This document shows positions 22,680 through 35,150 of a stretch of 64,000 bases of DNA, in pieces. The translations under genes and the position numbers were made by a program. The DNA is taken from positions 32,919,001 to 32,983,000 of the forward strand of contig OX327683.1 of NCBI GenBank assembly GCA_946807835.1. The letters run 5' to 3'. Position 1 is the stretch's first letter; every line of letters starts with the position of its first letter. The notes below the pieces were generated by a model that made no database searches, had not been told where the DNA came from, and was given only the letters and a program-made list of their open reading frames with translations. Origin of the DNA: Ailanthus altissimus (Eukaryota; Streptophyta; Magnoliopsida; Sapindales; Simaroubaceae).

Positions 22680-24945
22680 AATAAAAATATCAATGGAAAA
22701 TTTTTATCGTTGATTTTTATTATAAGATATAATTTTTATTTGACCAAAGATAAATTTTTTAAGTTTTATTAACTAAATATATGTCATGTTGACCATTTTA
22801 CTCTTATTGTAATTTTAATAATTTTTATATTTTTTTTATTTTTTCTTCAATTTTTTTTTTATAAATTAATTAAAAACTTAGATTTTAAATATTTAATTAT
22901 TAAAAAATTTATTTCTAATAACAATAATAGTTTTTAAAAATAAATAAAAACAATTAAAAAAATTTTAAATAATATTTAGGTTCTTTTTTTCATTTGAAAT
23001 TTTATTTTATTTTTAAAAATAAAATAATTAGTAAAAAATAAATTAAAAATAAATTTTCTTATTTTTTATTAAATTAATGAAAAAATTATATTGTAATTAA
23101 ATAATTTAAATTATTTAATTAATTAAATTTTATTTTTTATAAATTAATTAAAAATAATTATTTTAAAAATAAATTTTAAAAATAAAAGAAATTAAAAAAA
23201 AAGTTAAAGCCTTAGGGCACATGTGTGAAGCGCACAACTCATGCATGCACCCCAAACAAAGCTAAACTAATTTATTTTATTTTATTAATTACATTTTTTC
23301 GTTTTTCTTTAAATTAATAAAAAAATATTTTTTTAATAATTAATATATTTTTAAATAATATTTTGTTCTTTAAATTTATTTTTAAAAAAATAAAGTTACG
23401 CGGGGTGCATACTTGAGACGTGCACCCAAGCATGCACCCTAACCAAATTTGCTTAGGAGAGAGGGGTATGCATGCCCGGCAAAACTTGGTAAAACCATGC
23501 TTTGCTTTTTTTTTTTTCTTAAATTTTAATTTTTATTTATTTTTAAATTTTTATTTTAAATTTTTATTTAAATTAATTATTTTTAATTAATGTATAAAAA
23601 AAACAATTAATTAATTAACTTGTTTTTTTAATTTTTATTTTATATTTAAATTAATTATTTTTTAATTAATATATACAAAAATTAAAATAATTAATTAACT
23701 AAAATAATTTATTTATTTTATTAAAAAACAAAAAATTAAAAACTTGCGGGTGCATCTTTAGGGTGCGCACCTCACACATGCGTCGCAAGTTAAATTTTAT
23801 TTACTTTTGTTATTTTTATTTTAATTATTATAAATAAATTTTATTTTTAATTTATATTTAAATCAATCATTTTTAATTAATATATAAAAAACAATTAATT
23901 AATTAACTAATATAATTTATTTATTTATTTTATTAAAAAAAAGCTTGCGGCACATGCGTGGGGTGCGCGCCCAGGCATGCACCCCATAAGAGGCTTTGCT
24001 TTTTTATTTTTTATTTTTTATTTTAGTTTAACTTGTTTATAAAATTTTATTTTTAAAATATTTATTTTAATTAATTTATAAAAAATAAATTTTAATTAAA
24101 TAACTAATTTATATTATTTAATTAAAATATAATTTTTTTCATTAATTTAATGAAAAAGTAAAATTTTTAATTTATTATTTATTAATTATTTTATTTTATA
24201 CATGCGCCCCAATCTTTGGTTTTTTTAATAAATTTATTTTTTTAAATTGCATGCATGCTTGGTTTGGTTGCATTGCATGCATGCCTGGGCGCACCTCATG
24301 CTTGCAGGGCGTATGCTTGGGGCGCACGCCTCACATATGCACCCCAAGGCTTTATTTTTTTTTAATTCCTTTTATTTTTAAGTTGTTTTGAAATTTTTAC
24401 TTTTTAATTTATTTTTAAATTAATTTATAAAAAATAAAAGTTAATTAATTAAATAATTTAGATTATTTAATTACAATATAATTTTTTCACTAATTTAATA
24501 AAAAAATTATTTTTAATTTAATTTTTACTATTTATTTTATTTTTAAAAACAAAATAAAAATTCAAATGAAATAAAACAACCTATATATAATTTTAAATTT
24601 TTTTAAACTATTATTGTTATTATAAATAAATTTTTTAATAATTAATTAAAAATTATTTATTTAAAATCTAAATTAATTATTAAAAAATTATTTATTTAAA
24701 ATCTAAATTAATTATTAAAAAATTTATTTATAATTAATTTATAAAAAAAGGATAAAAAAAAAGAAAAAATGAGAAAAAAGACAAATTATTAAAATTACAA
24801 TAAGGATCAAATAGTTAACGTGACATATATTTAGTTAATAAAATTTTAAAAATTTAATTTCGATCAAATAAAAATTATATCCTATAATAAAGGTCAACTA
24901 CAAAAATTTTTCAACATTAATTCGTACTTTTATAAATATAACGTC
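22680..24945. mobile_element. Foldback DNA transposon with long inverted arms and GC-rich islands
   Basis: The left arm (about 22685-23262) and right arm (about 24300-24940) are inverted copies for roughly 550 bp or more. For example, TTATTATAAGATATAATTTT on the left pairs with AAAATTATATCCTATAATAA on the right, and TTACTCTTATTGTAATTTT with AAAATTACAATAAGGATCAA. The centre alternates AT-only spacers with GC-rich islands carrying GGGTGC, GCGCAC and TGCATGCACCCC (near 23215, 23400, 23745, 23945, 24250-24350). No transposase frame is present, so it is non-autonomous. Exact ends and target duplications could not be fixed. Confidence 0.75.
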
Positions 24946-25490
24946 AACGGGAGATTGGTAAAATAAAATTTACAGTCTCACCAATACTATATTTATATAG
25001 CAGGAATAATCATATTTTGGCCGATATATTTATTGTTAATTAATATTATATAATTATCACGTTAATAAAAAATATAAATCAGCAATTATCTATAAATGAT
25101 AGTTATTGATTTGTAATATATTAATAAAAATATAAATTATATATTACAACTATATAAATACATCATTATATCATATATAATTCTATATTAAGTGGAAGTG
25201 TAAGAGGCTTTTTTTAAGTGTAGAGTTGGACAATTATTTACCAAATAATGTTATTTTTTAATAATATTTTAAAATTTTATTTAAAATAATGTGTTAAATA
25301 ATTATTAATTTACAAAATGATGTAATAATAATTTTAGAAGTTTCACTATTTTACTACTTAACAATCAATACATCAATTTTAACTAAAATTTTTGAAATGA
25401 TATTTACAGCACTGAGGAGTTTTTCTTCAAGTAGAATTTTCTAAAATTTATTTCTTTTGAAATCCTTTCCTTTTGCTTATTAAAATAGAA
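24946..25490. other. AT-rich spacer between foldback copies
   Basis: This is non-coding AT-rich DNA with short palindromic TA-rich stretches. I see no gene, RNA or recognisable element in it. Confidence 0.6.
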
Positions 25491-25494
25491 AATT

Positions 25495-26265
25495 TCTCAA
25501 GTTGATCAATTATTTAAGATATAATTTTTATTTAATCGAAGTCAAATTTTTTAAGTTTTATTAATTATATATATCTTACGTTGACCATTTTATCATTAGT
25601 ATAATTTTAATCTTTTTTTATTATTTTATCTTCTATTTTCTTTTTTCTTTCTTTTAAATTAATTAAAACATAAAATTTAAAATAATTAAATTTTTAATTA
25701 CTTTTAAAAAATAATAACAATAATAGTTTAAAAAAATTATATTGTAATTAAATAATATAAATTATTTAATTAATTAATTTTTTATTTTTTATAAATTAAT
25801 TAAAAATAATTAATTTAAAAATTTGTTCAAAAGTAAAATTTAAAATTTTTTTAAAAAAAAAGCAAAGTTGAGCTCACACCAGGCATGAGATGTCCCTTGT
25901 GAGCCCAAGCTTTGGTTTTTGTTTTAATAAATTTAAAAAAATAAATTTTTATTTAAAAATAAAATAAAATAAATAGTAAAAAATAAATTAAAATTTTCCT
26001 TTTTTATTAAATTAATGAAAAACTATATTGTAATTAAATAATATAAATTATTTAATTAAATAACATTTTATTTTTTATAAATTAATTAAAATAATTAAGT
26101 TAAAAATAAAATTTTAAAAACAAGTTAAAATAAAAAGGTAAAACCTTGAAAAGCATGTGTGGGGGGCGCGCCCAAGGTATGTGCCCCACAAGGCTTTGAT
26201 TGGGGTGCATGCGTGAGGCGCACACCCACAAGTTTTTTATTTTATTTTATTTTATTTAAATATAT
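25495..26265. mobile_element. Second, partial foldback element of the same family
   Basis: Sequence at 25510-25750 matches the left arm of the 22680 element in the same orientation: AAGATATAATTTTTATTT, then AAGTTTTATTAA, then TTGACCATTTTA. Two island-plus-spacer modules follow, with islands near 25870-25912 and 26150-26245. The spacer unit containing TATATTGTAATTAAATAAT occurs twice with a period near 280. The right arm is not found. Confidence 0.65.
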
Positions 26266-27400
26266 AATGTATATTAAACTAAATATACTGATTTTTTCTT
26301 ATTTTACCCCTCACAAATAATTTCTCTCATCTTAAAAACTTTATCTCTCTCGACACAAACCCATCTCTCTTATATCTATTACCAAATTTGAAGATATTTC
26401 TTAAATGTGACGATATTCTGAAGATTTAGCTAAAGTTAAAAATTAAGAAGTTTATATTATTTATTTTTTAATTAGTAGTAAGGTTTATTGTATATTGAAA
26501 ATTAGTGTAATATATGAGAAATGAATGACTGCAAATAAATATTTATATCAAAAATTATAAATTTCAAACTCACGGACGATGTGTTGGAGGGCATATAGTT
26601 GCATGACCCTATTGTTAGGGCGAGCGCAACAAGGCACTTTGCTGGAGAGCGCGCAACAAGGCGCTCATGTAGAGCATGCATTGTTGCGCACTACCGTAGC
26701 GATACCATTAATTTTTTTTATATTTTATATGTTTCTATTAAATATATATTTGTATATATTTATATAAATATTTATATATTCGATTTTATTTAATTTAGTT
26801 GTATAACGTTGTATTTTTTCAGGTGCCGCTGATCATGTCACAAATTTTGACTATTATATGTTTTGAAGAAAAATGAAAGAGTTGTAGTGGTGGTTTTGAA
26901 ATATACATCGGATATCAAAATATACATACGGTAGTATGGTAGTCCAAAAAATATTAGATATAAAGCGTTGTTGAGAAAAATTTGTCATCTTTTACGAGTT
27001 TATCAAGTGCATTATAAAATAACTTTTAAGTTTGAGATTCTTTCAAGTACTATAAAGTGAGACCTATTCCACTTGAAAATGACGACGATGCAATATTATG
27101 ATTGAGCTTACAGAATAATATGGCTACACATTTTTGTGTAACAATAGATGCTCAAGGACCTGAAAGTAATGCATAAGCACTTATTAAGCAAAAACAAGGT
27201 TATGCTAAACAATTCACATCGGCAACTCCTGTGTATATTTCAAATCCCTTTGAGAATTATCATTATTCTCCTTCGATGTTTAACGAATAACCAGACTACA
27301 CATATTATAATAGTCAGATATATAGAGATGTTGGCATTCATCTTAACTATGATATTGGTTAAAATGTTGGCTATAATGTAAGTAATAAGGAAAAAATTAG
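26266..27400. other. AT-rich upstream part of the MULE region, with a short GC-rich repeat
   Basis: At 26610-26700 a segment of the type GCGCAACAAGGC occurs twice within about 35 bases, with a further TTGTTGCGC nearby in the opposite sense. The remainder is AT-rich. It may be the 5' portion of the MULE element, but no terminal inverted repeat was found. Confidence 0.4.
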
Positions 27401-29295
27401 GAACGTTATGAGAATAATAATAATGGTTTTGATGTTGATTATAAGGTTGATGATGATGGTAGAAATTATGATAATGATAAGGATGATGATAATGATTATA
27501 AAAAGACTGGGGATGGAAATAATGATGTTGGTGATGATGAGCATAATGATAATGATGACGATGATGATGAAGGTGATAATGATATTGATGACGATAATGA
27601 TTATGATAGAGAAAAAAGGGTTAAGGTGGAAAATTCATTTCAGTTTCAACCTAAAATACTACCATTTGACTTGAATATATTAAAAAAAATATTTTTTAAT
27701 GGGATTGGTGATGTATTTGTAAGAAAATTGTATAACAACAATGATGAAATTCACGAAGTTATAAGAATAGTTGCACTGAAAGGTAACTGGAGCTTTTGAG
27801 TTTACAAATCCACCAAAGATCGTTTCGAGTTGAAATGCGATGATGATAACTGCAAGTGGAGATTATGGGCAGTGTCGATAGAAGGGCGACATTTTTTTTA
27901 TCGTAATGCGAATAGATAAAGAGCACACTTGTATTTTGATTCAATTATGGGATGATCACCGGAAAACCAAGAGTTGAATTATTGACAAAGTAATAAAAAA
28001 TAAATTTATATCGGTCAATAGAAATTATAAGCCGAAAGACATTCAAGCAGACATACATGAAGAATTCAGTGTTCATGTAATGTATACTACATATTGGCGA
28101 GCTAAAGAGCATGCATTAAGATTGATAAGAGGTGCTCCAGATGATTCATTCAGATTGCTTCCTGCATATAGTTATATGTTGCAACAAAGTAATCTGGGTA
28201 TGGTTACTCATTTGGAAACTGACTCAGTTAATCACTTCAAGTATTTTTTTTTTTTGAGTTAGGACCCTGCATTAGAGGTTTTAATTCATCAATCTGACCG
28301 GTGATTGCAATGGAATGAATATTTTTTAAAGGTTTATATCTTGGTACAATATTTATGACCGTTTATAAAGATGAAAACAATTAGATTTTTCCATTGGCTT
28401 AGAAAATTGCTGACTCATAAAAATATACTTCTTGGGAGTGGTTTATGGTTAAACTATGAGGAGTAATTGCAGACCATCAAAATCTTGTCTTTATATCTAA
28501 TCGACACGTCAGTATTGAGAGGGCTATATGAGATGTGTTTCCTTGTGCATATAATGAGTTCTGCATATATCATTTGAAAGAAAATTTGATGGCAAAATAC
28601 AAGCTACCATCAGAAAGGTCTAAAAAATTGGTATACCTATCTGCCTACTTCACTGTTGCCAAGGCTTATTGTGTCCCTGATTTTCAATACCAATTAAACA
28701 AGATGCGACAAATAGGACCCAACATAACAAAGTATTTAGAGGAGGATGTTGGTATGATGAAATGAGCCCGATCAACTAGTGCTTTCAGAAGGTATGACGT
28801 TATGACTACTAATATCGTAGAGAGCAATAATACAGTTGCAAAATAAGTAAGAAAGCTTTTGATGACTAATTTGGTATAGTAGATGCGGGAGCTAGCGCAA
28901 TTGTGGTTTTATCATAGACGATTGGCAACACAAAATATGATGAATGTCTTAACGAATGAGGCACGTCATAAAGTCATAAAACATAACGATGACGTAAGTC
29001 AAATGACAAGTTCTCCTGTTAATGATTTACGATTTGTAGTTATGAATGGTGGCATGAACTAGATAGTTGATATTAGCGAAAGAACATGTAGCTATCGAAA
29101 GTTTAATTATCGGCAATTGCCTTATTCCCATACACTTGTCATATGCAAGATACATTAGATTATCGCACGAGAGTCTTTGTTCGACTTATTACACATCTGA
29201 GACTTTATTCTATTCCTATAGTGAGCCAATACTTCCTGTTGGTCAAGTGTCGGATTGAAAAATTCTGAAGTATTTAAAAAATATGGACATTCTGT
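27401..29295 (+). pseudogene. Degenerate Mutator-like (MULE/MuDR) transposase
   Basis: MuDR-type transposase relics appear in order on the plus strand. First comes an Asp/Asn-rich acidic stretch (27540-27610). Next is the MuDR N-terminal DNA-binding domain (KGNWSF, KCDDDNCKWRLWA) at 27780-27880. Then come RNYKPKDIQADIHEEF and the WRAKEHALRLIRGAP block (28020-28260). The transposase core follows (28300-28760), including ISNRH at about 28490 where the family has ISDRH. A SWIM-like zinc motif near 29070-29130 has lost cysteines, and the tail TYYTSETLFYSYSEPILPVG is at 29180-29245. Many stops and frameshifts interrupt it, so it is dead. Confidence 0.85.
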
Positions 29296-30060
29296 TAGGA
29301 ATCTAATACATGTGGGTGTATACATGTGCAATTGTATCTATTTCCTAAAATACATATCACATAAATATTTAACACGACAAAAGCATTAAAACATAATAAA
29401 TAAAATATATTAATCACATTAATAAATTAAAAGGGTTGATAAATTACCTAAACGTATAACCTTATACATGTATATTCTCGGAGTCCGCATGAAGACCAAC
29501 TCACTGATAGTTCTAGTCACCAACTTGGTAGGCTTGGTGAGTTAGAACAACAGCTCTGTAGCCAGCACTGGGTTTAACTCTTAAATCCCTAAATGGCTGG
29601 TGGTATGTTTCCTTCATTTTCTCTAAAAGGATAAAAAAATGGAGGTTAAAGCAATTTATAATTGCTTCTCATGGCACCACAAAGAAAAATGAAACAATTT
29701 TATTTTTTCTTTTTCTCTTTTCTTCTCTCTTTCTTTTTCTCTTTTCTTCTCTATTTTTTTTTTCCTTCTTTCTTCTTCTCCTCGGCACCATTTTCATTTC
29801 ATTTCTCTTTCTCCATTTCACTCTATCGGCCATAATCACCGACACACCAATTCACACATTTCACACACCTTTTATATCTCATACAAATAAAATAATAATA
29901 TTATAATTATAATATTAAATAAAACTACTTTTATGAAAAAATAATATTATTATATTAAATAATAATAAAATATATAAAATGGATGCCAACTAAATGGCAT
30001 TATTTAATATAATAATATTATATAATATAATATTTTATTTTATATAATTTGATTATTTAA
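29294..30060 (-). mobile_element. Probable copia-type LTR fragment (solo LTR)
   Basis: Read on the minus strand, the sequence ends in CCTAACA at 29294, the form of a retrotransposon LTR end. It contains a purine-rich stretch and leader-like text typical of Ty1/copia LTRs. The opposite end (a TG on the minus strand) was not pinned down, and no primer-binding site or coding region is attached. A palindromic AT stretch lies at 29890-30060. Confidence 0.4.
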
Positions 30061-31566
30061 TAATTAAATAATCAATGGTGTGAAATTATCATTTTAGAGT
30101 GAGAAAATAGAGAAAGAAAGAGAAGAAGAAGAAAATTAGAATTTAAGCTTTAAGAGGTATATTATAATCATTTCTTAATTTTTTGGTGTTAAATTAGTTA
30201 ATTTCTTTAAGTTTTGATTTCTGAAAATGTGTACAATTGAGGATTTGATGTGTATTTCGTAAGATATTGTGAGAATTGATGATGATCTATGTAGATAGCT
30301 TGATAAATCATGATGAATTGCAGAATTTCTACTTGATAGTCTCTTGATATAGGAATTTTATAAATTATTGTAATTCGATTCTGACTTTGAATTTTGAGTA
30401 TATGAAATTAGACATGTTTATAATCATTTGAGACTTTAAATCGATTGAAAATTTTAGAAATTGAATTTGTAGTGAATTTACCAAAATGACCCTAAAATTT
30501 TAAAAATTTCATGTGTTAACAGTATGATATAGAGACAAATAATTTATAATCTTCTGAATGATCTTTAAAAATTACAAATTTATGGAATATGATAAATTTA
30601 TATGTCTAATATGACATACTTAGAATTGAGAATTTAGATTAATGTGATTAAATTGTTATGATTTTCTAAAGAGTGTCAGCTCATTGCAGTATTTGATTAA
30701 CAGATTTTTAAAGCTATAGAATAAAATAGTTTTAAAATAGTTTTAAAATACTTTTGCCAGTGATTTTGAAGTGAAATATTTATCATGGATTGAGATATGT
30801 ATGTAGGAGTAATTTTGTAGTAGTTTTATAATTTTTGAGTTAGTATATAATTTTATAAAATTTGAAGATTTAATACTGTTCAATAAATATCTTGATCCTA
30901 TTAGGATATTAGTTTGGATTTGATGATGTTTATGGAATGGATTGTGTAGAAATTACTATATATATTCATATATAAGTAGGATATATGAGTCAAGAATGAT
31001 ATATTCTGATTTTGGAGTAATTGGATATCATTTGATGTATAAGAAAATTTGGTTAAGTGTAAGTGGTCAGAATAACAGATTTTGAGAAACCAAGTAATTA
31101 GACAAATTCGATGTGATAAGTGCAATATGTGTAATTTTGTAAGCTATTTAAAGTGCTTTGTATGAATGTTGAGGCTTATGGCAGGATTAATCTCCATTGA
31201 TAGGTTAAGGAGATTTAAGCCTTGTAACCGAAAGTGCTAAGAGGTAAGTATACTAGACTTTTTATTGAAATCACAATAAACATAGTAATTACTATGTATG
31301 ATTTTATAAATGTACTTAGAAATATGTTTATGTTATGTCAAAGTATATTTGATATGAAATGTGAAAGAAATATGTTTATGAATGTGAGCATTGACATTGA
31401 TCATGGACATACATGTGTTTAAGAATGTGAGGTTTTAAAATGAAATATGTTTAACAAAGAAAGCTTTTGAAGTTGAAAATGTCCATGAGATACGTTTTGT
31501 GTTTTGAGGATGCTTGAACTCACTATTTACTTAGTAGGCACCTTATGTGATTTGTGGAGCCTTTAT
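30061..31566 (+). mobile_element. Possible gypsy LTR fragment, left part
   Basis: This is non-coding DNA of about 1.5 kb with LTR-like composition. It stops abruptly where a copia-type LTR begins at 31567, and similar LTR-like text resumes near 33660 and ends at the gypsy LTR boundary at 34845. That pattern suggests one LTR split by an insertion, but similarity between the two parts is too weak to be sure. No open frame of note is present. Confidence 0.35.
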
Positions 31567-33650
31567 TGTTGGGATTTGTGCTTATGTGCCATCCCTTTTA
31601 TGTATAAATATTTGCTTTATGTTTATACATTTATGATTTTAATATATCACTAATTATTTTATTTACAAATATGGTAAGATGTTTGTAACGTTTTAGACAT
31701 TGTATGATCTGAAAGAGTTCAGATCTGATCTAAAGGAGTTTAGATCAGAACTAAGAGTCAGTAAAATCTAAAGAGTTAGAGCCTTGTCTGAAATGGGACA
31801 AAGACCTAAGAATATATTAATAATGACATAGTTGCAGTGGGTTGCAAATGGTGCTAAGAAATGTTGTTATGCAAATATGTTCTTAAATTTAATGTTCCTA
31901 ATCTATCTTTACTAATGCGGGTCTGTTAGTGAAGACTTTAATATATATAGATCAGTGTATATCTATATCTAGATAGTCTAAATGGTTAGTCTTAGCAGAC
32001 CATGAGTTTAGTGGAAACTCGTATAGAGATACAAGTATTCAGTAAGGACTGAATATTGAACAGACTCACAAAGATCTCCAATAGACATCCCATAAAATCG
32101 TCAATGGAGGATCTTTCGAGTTGAGTAGTATTCGTGGTCCTTAGACCTGAGTGCCACGGTAAACTTGTGAGTGATCCACCATACTTTGGTTCCACACATG
32201 TTAGATACCTTTCATGGTCTGACCGCTGGGTGTCTTTGGGTATGGTCCGATGCTCATGGAGTCCGGTGTGTACAGATATGGGATCCATTAACTCAATTGA
32301 GTGAGTAAAATATCATGCAACTCCAAGATTGTATTTCAGAAAGTCTTATGGCTATAAGCAAACATCCAAGAATTAATTTTATTCTTGGAAAAATAATATC
32401 GTAAAAGTGTTTACGGATATTATTTATTGAAATACAAATCTAGAGATAAGTTTATGGTTGAGCACGTGGAGACTTGACGGTGTTGATCTATATCTCCGCT
32501 CTTCTAGGATATTTATGATGGAAGGATTATATAAATATATTATAACCTCAACTTGTATGGTCTAATGCGCCATTTTGTAATATCTGTAACATGTGTGTGG
32601 GACATTGTTCACAGACGTGTGAAATAATTTCATATGACAAATCAGGTATGGACCTAGAGAGTCTCACAATATGAAGTGTACTCGTTGTGCACTGGAGCAG
32701 CGAATTGGATTGAACAATTGATCCAACAATTTTCAGCAAAATGAAAAATGTTTCAAGGTTCATTTTATTATTCACTTGTCAATAATTGAAGGTAAAACAC
32801 ATTATTGGTTTACAAGAGTTGTTAACCAATAAGAAATTGACAAGTGACATAATCTTGCTCCATAAATAATTTACCATGTATTTACCTATTTACCTTGCTT
32901 GGTAAATACATATATGGTAAATGTAAATATTCAAAATAGTTTTGAATTATTAATATTTTATATATTAATCAAATTATTATTATTAATTGGAATAAGTGGC
33001 AAATGGAGAATGCATTTGTTATTAATAATAAGGAATGTTGACCACTTAGTAATTCTTGAATGATGCACTAAGGAAGTGGTAAAACCACTTAACATTGATT
33101 AAATGCCATTTACTCTCTAGAAATTGATTCAAATGGTTGAATCAAATTGGTGAGTGAAAAATATGATAGATTAATGTTTGTAATGACAAACATGGTTAAG
33201 TGGTGGTGGAGCACTAAGAGAATCATTCTTTGCACTTAAGAAAGAATTGAAAGAGTTCAATTTGAGTAAGAAATAGTGAATTTCGTTCAAGAAGAAAGAA
33301 GAGAGAATTGAGAGCATTTCCTAAGTGTTTTTCTCAAAATGTTGAGAAAAAATACAAAGGCTTACCAAGGTTCAACATAAAGAGTTGTAAAGAACAAAAG
33401 AAAACTCTTAACTCTTCTCATCTCTTGGTAGTAATCACTCATATAAACAAATTGTTTTAAGTGTTAAAACAATTCTTTGCTGAAAATTCAAGATTGCCAT
33501 TCTAGCTTCACAATCCCACCGGATTTAGTTGTAAACTAGAATTATGCAAGGGAACACTTCAAGGTGAGCTCAACAAATTGAAGCTTGGAGTTCTTGAAGA
33601 ATTGTAAAGCTACCTTCATAACCAGGTAGATTATTTATTTGCTATTCATT
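31567..33650 (+). mobile_element. Copia-type solo LTR, copy 1
   Basis: The element starts with TGTTGGGATTTGTGC at 31567 and shares about 1 kb of ordered similarity with a second copy starting at 35151. Shared blocks include ATATAGATCAGTGTAT, ACCATGAG, CAGTAAGGACT, GTAGTATTC, GAGTGATCCACCAT and TTCCACACATGT. No primer-binding site or coding region follows, so it looks like a solo LTR. The right end is placed near 33650 by the end of similarity; no clean target duplication was found. Confidence 0.6.
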
Positions 33651-33659
33651 TTATATCAT

Positions 33660-34845
33660 GCATGAAATATATATAGAGATATATATGTACTTGAATGATC
33701 ATACATGTGATTACATGCTTGAATGTGTTATATATTGTATAATATGTATGAATACTTCTGTTGCGTATTTAATTTTTGAAATTATATGCATCTATACACA
33801 TCACACACCATATCACAACATTTATGTGTGGCATTTCCTTTGGGATTGGTATATATTATGTGTTCCGTATGTATGGGGGATCCTATTGGTACCTAAAGAA
33901 AGATTTATCATTACATTCGTGTGGTAGCGTATTGGTGCATGTGAGAGGACTCGCCGATGATTAGGGTAAGAGTTTGGCTCTTACCTTCGGGCTTGAGCAT
34001 TATATATGTGTAATTTAAACCTCACTTGTACTATTCCTCTCATATGGTATGTCAGCTACGAGTGACATTGGCTCATTATGTGATATGTGATATGAAAGTC
34101 CTACTAAGTAGTAGTTGAGTGATGATATTCCTATTATATGTTTTGAAAGAATGTGTAAGTACTTACATGACATATGATTATGATTTTGATTTATCACGGC
34201 ATATCATACATATGCATTGTGTATATATATGTATTAGTATTTTGATACATGAAAAACTAGTATGCTTACTGAGTTTCATTCTTATTATAGTTTATGGTGA
34301 TTTCAGGTAAATAAGGTACATGTGTGCTTAGCGGATTTGGCAAAGCTTCTGCTGTCCTTTGGGTTCTCTAAGTTGTTAGGTACCTAAGTGTTTCATTTGT
34401 GGACACATAGTTTAAGATATTTGATTTGTCCCTATTGAATAAAAACTTATGCGCTATTTTATTAGGTATGGTTGTATTTGGTTTATATTTTATCAAGTGT
34501 GGTTATGGGTTAATTTTAAGTAAGAGTTTGCAATGAATATATTCTGGACTTCCGGTAACAATTTTGCTACTGGTGACGTAGTAGAGTGTTAATCTCTTAG
34601 AAAACTCTGCGTATCTCCGGTTTACTAATTGCCCCAGTCATAATTCAATTGTTATAATTCTAAAAAATTGAAGTGAATGTTTAAATATTGTCAATAAATA
34701 TTTATGTTTATATTTTTAAACATAAGATCAACCCGTAAACAAGAATTTAGGAATATACTATAAACAATAAGATTGTATGTGTGCTCATTATTGAATGAAT
34801 GTAAGTTATGTCGTGTGTCAGATCTTTTGGGTCTGGGGCGTGACA
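33660..34845 (+). mobile_element. Ty3/gypsy-type LTR, 3' part
   Basis: The LTR ends at 34845 in GGGGCGTGACA, followed 8 bases later by a primer-binding site. The part seen includes a likely transcription and polyadenylation zone (AATAAAAACTT near 34440). Its left limit is the junction with copia copy 1. The internal coding region is absent apart from a short leader. Confidence 0.6.
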
Positions 34846-34853
34846 GCTTTTAG

Positions 34854-34865
34854 TGGTATCAGAGC
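34854..34865 (+). other. Retrotransposon primer-binding site (initiator Met tRNA)
   Basis: TGGTATCAGAGC is complementary to the 3' end of plant initiator methionine tRNA, the usual primer for LTR retrotransposon reverse transcription. It lies 8 bases after the LTR end at 34845. The leader runs on to about 35150, where a copia-type LTR interrupts it before any gag frame can be followed. Confidence 0.85.
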
Positions 34866-35150
34866 TTTTCTTACCGGTTATGGATACTGATTACTACAAG
34901 TACGGTATCACTTTTCAGAGCCATTAGAGCCCGTTGCTAGCGTTCTGTAGTTTTTGATCAACTGTGCACATTTGTTGGTTTTTTCTTTTGTGTTTTTCTT
35001 TTTTGTCTTGAAAACCTATCAACTAATCTTTAAGCTCTCTTTTCCCTTTATTATTATTTTTTTAATCTTCTTATTTGCTCATTTTGTTTTTTAGTTTGTC
35101 AACGGTGCCACCGGCTGCCAATAAAAGTCAGGATCCTCTACTGACAATAT

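Noticed and set aside
23200..24360. GC-rich islands as a CRISPR-like repeat array
   Set aside because: Islands vary in length and sequence, occur in both orientations, spacers are AT-only and themselves repeated, and the genome is a plant nuclear one.
27408..27674. Met/Ile-rich 88-codon frame
   Set aside because: It is an out-of-frame reading of the Asp/Asn-rich acidic repeat of the MULE relic.
34854..34865. A tRNA gene at the TGGTATCAGAGC site
   Set aside because: Only the primer-binding complement is present next to an LTR end; there is no tRNA body.
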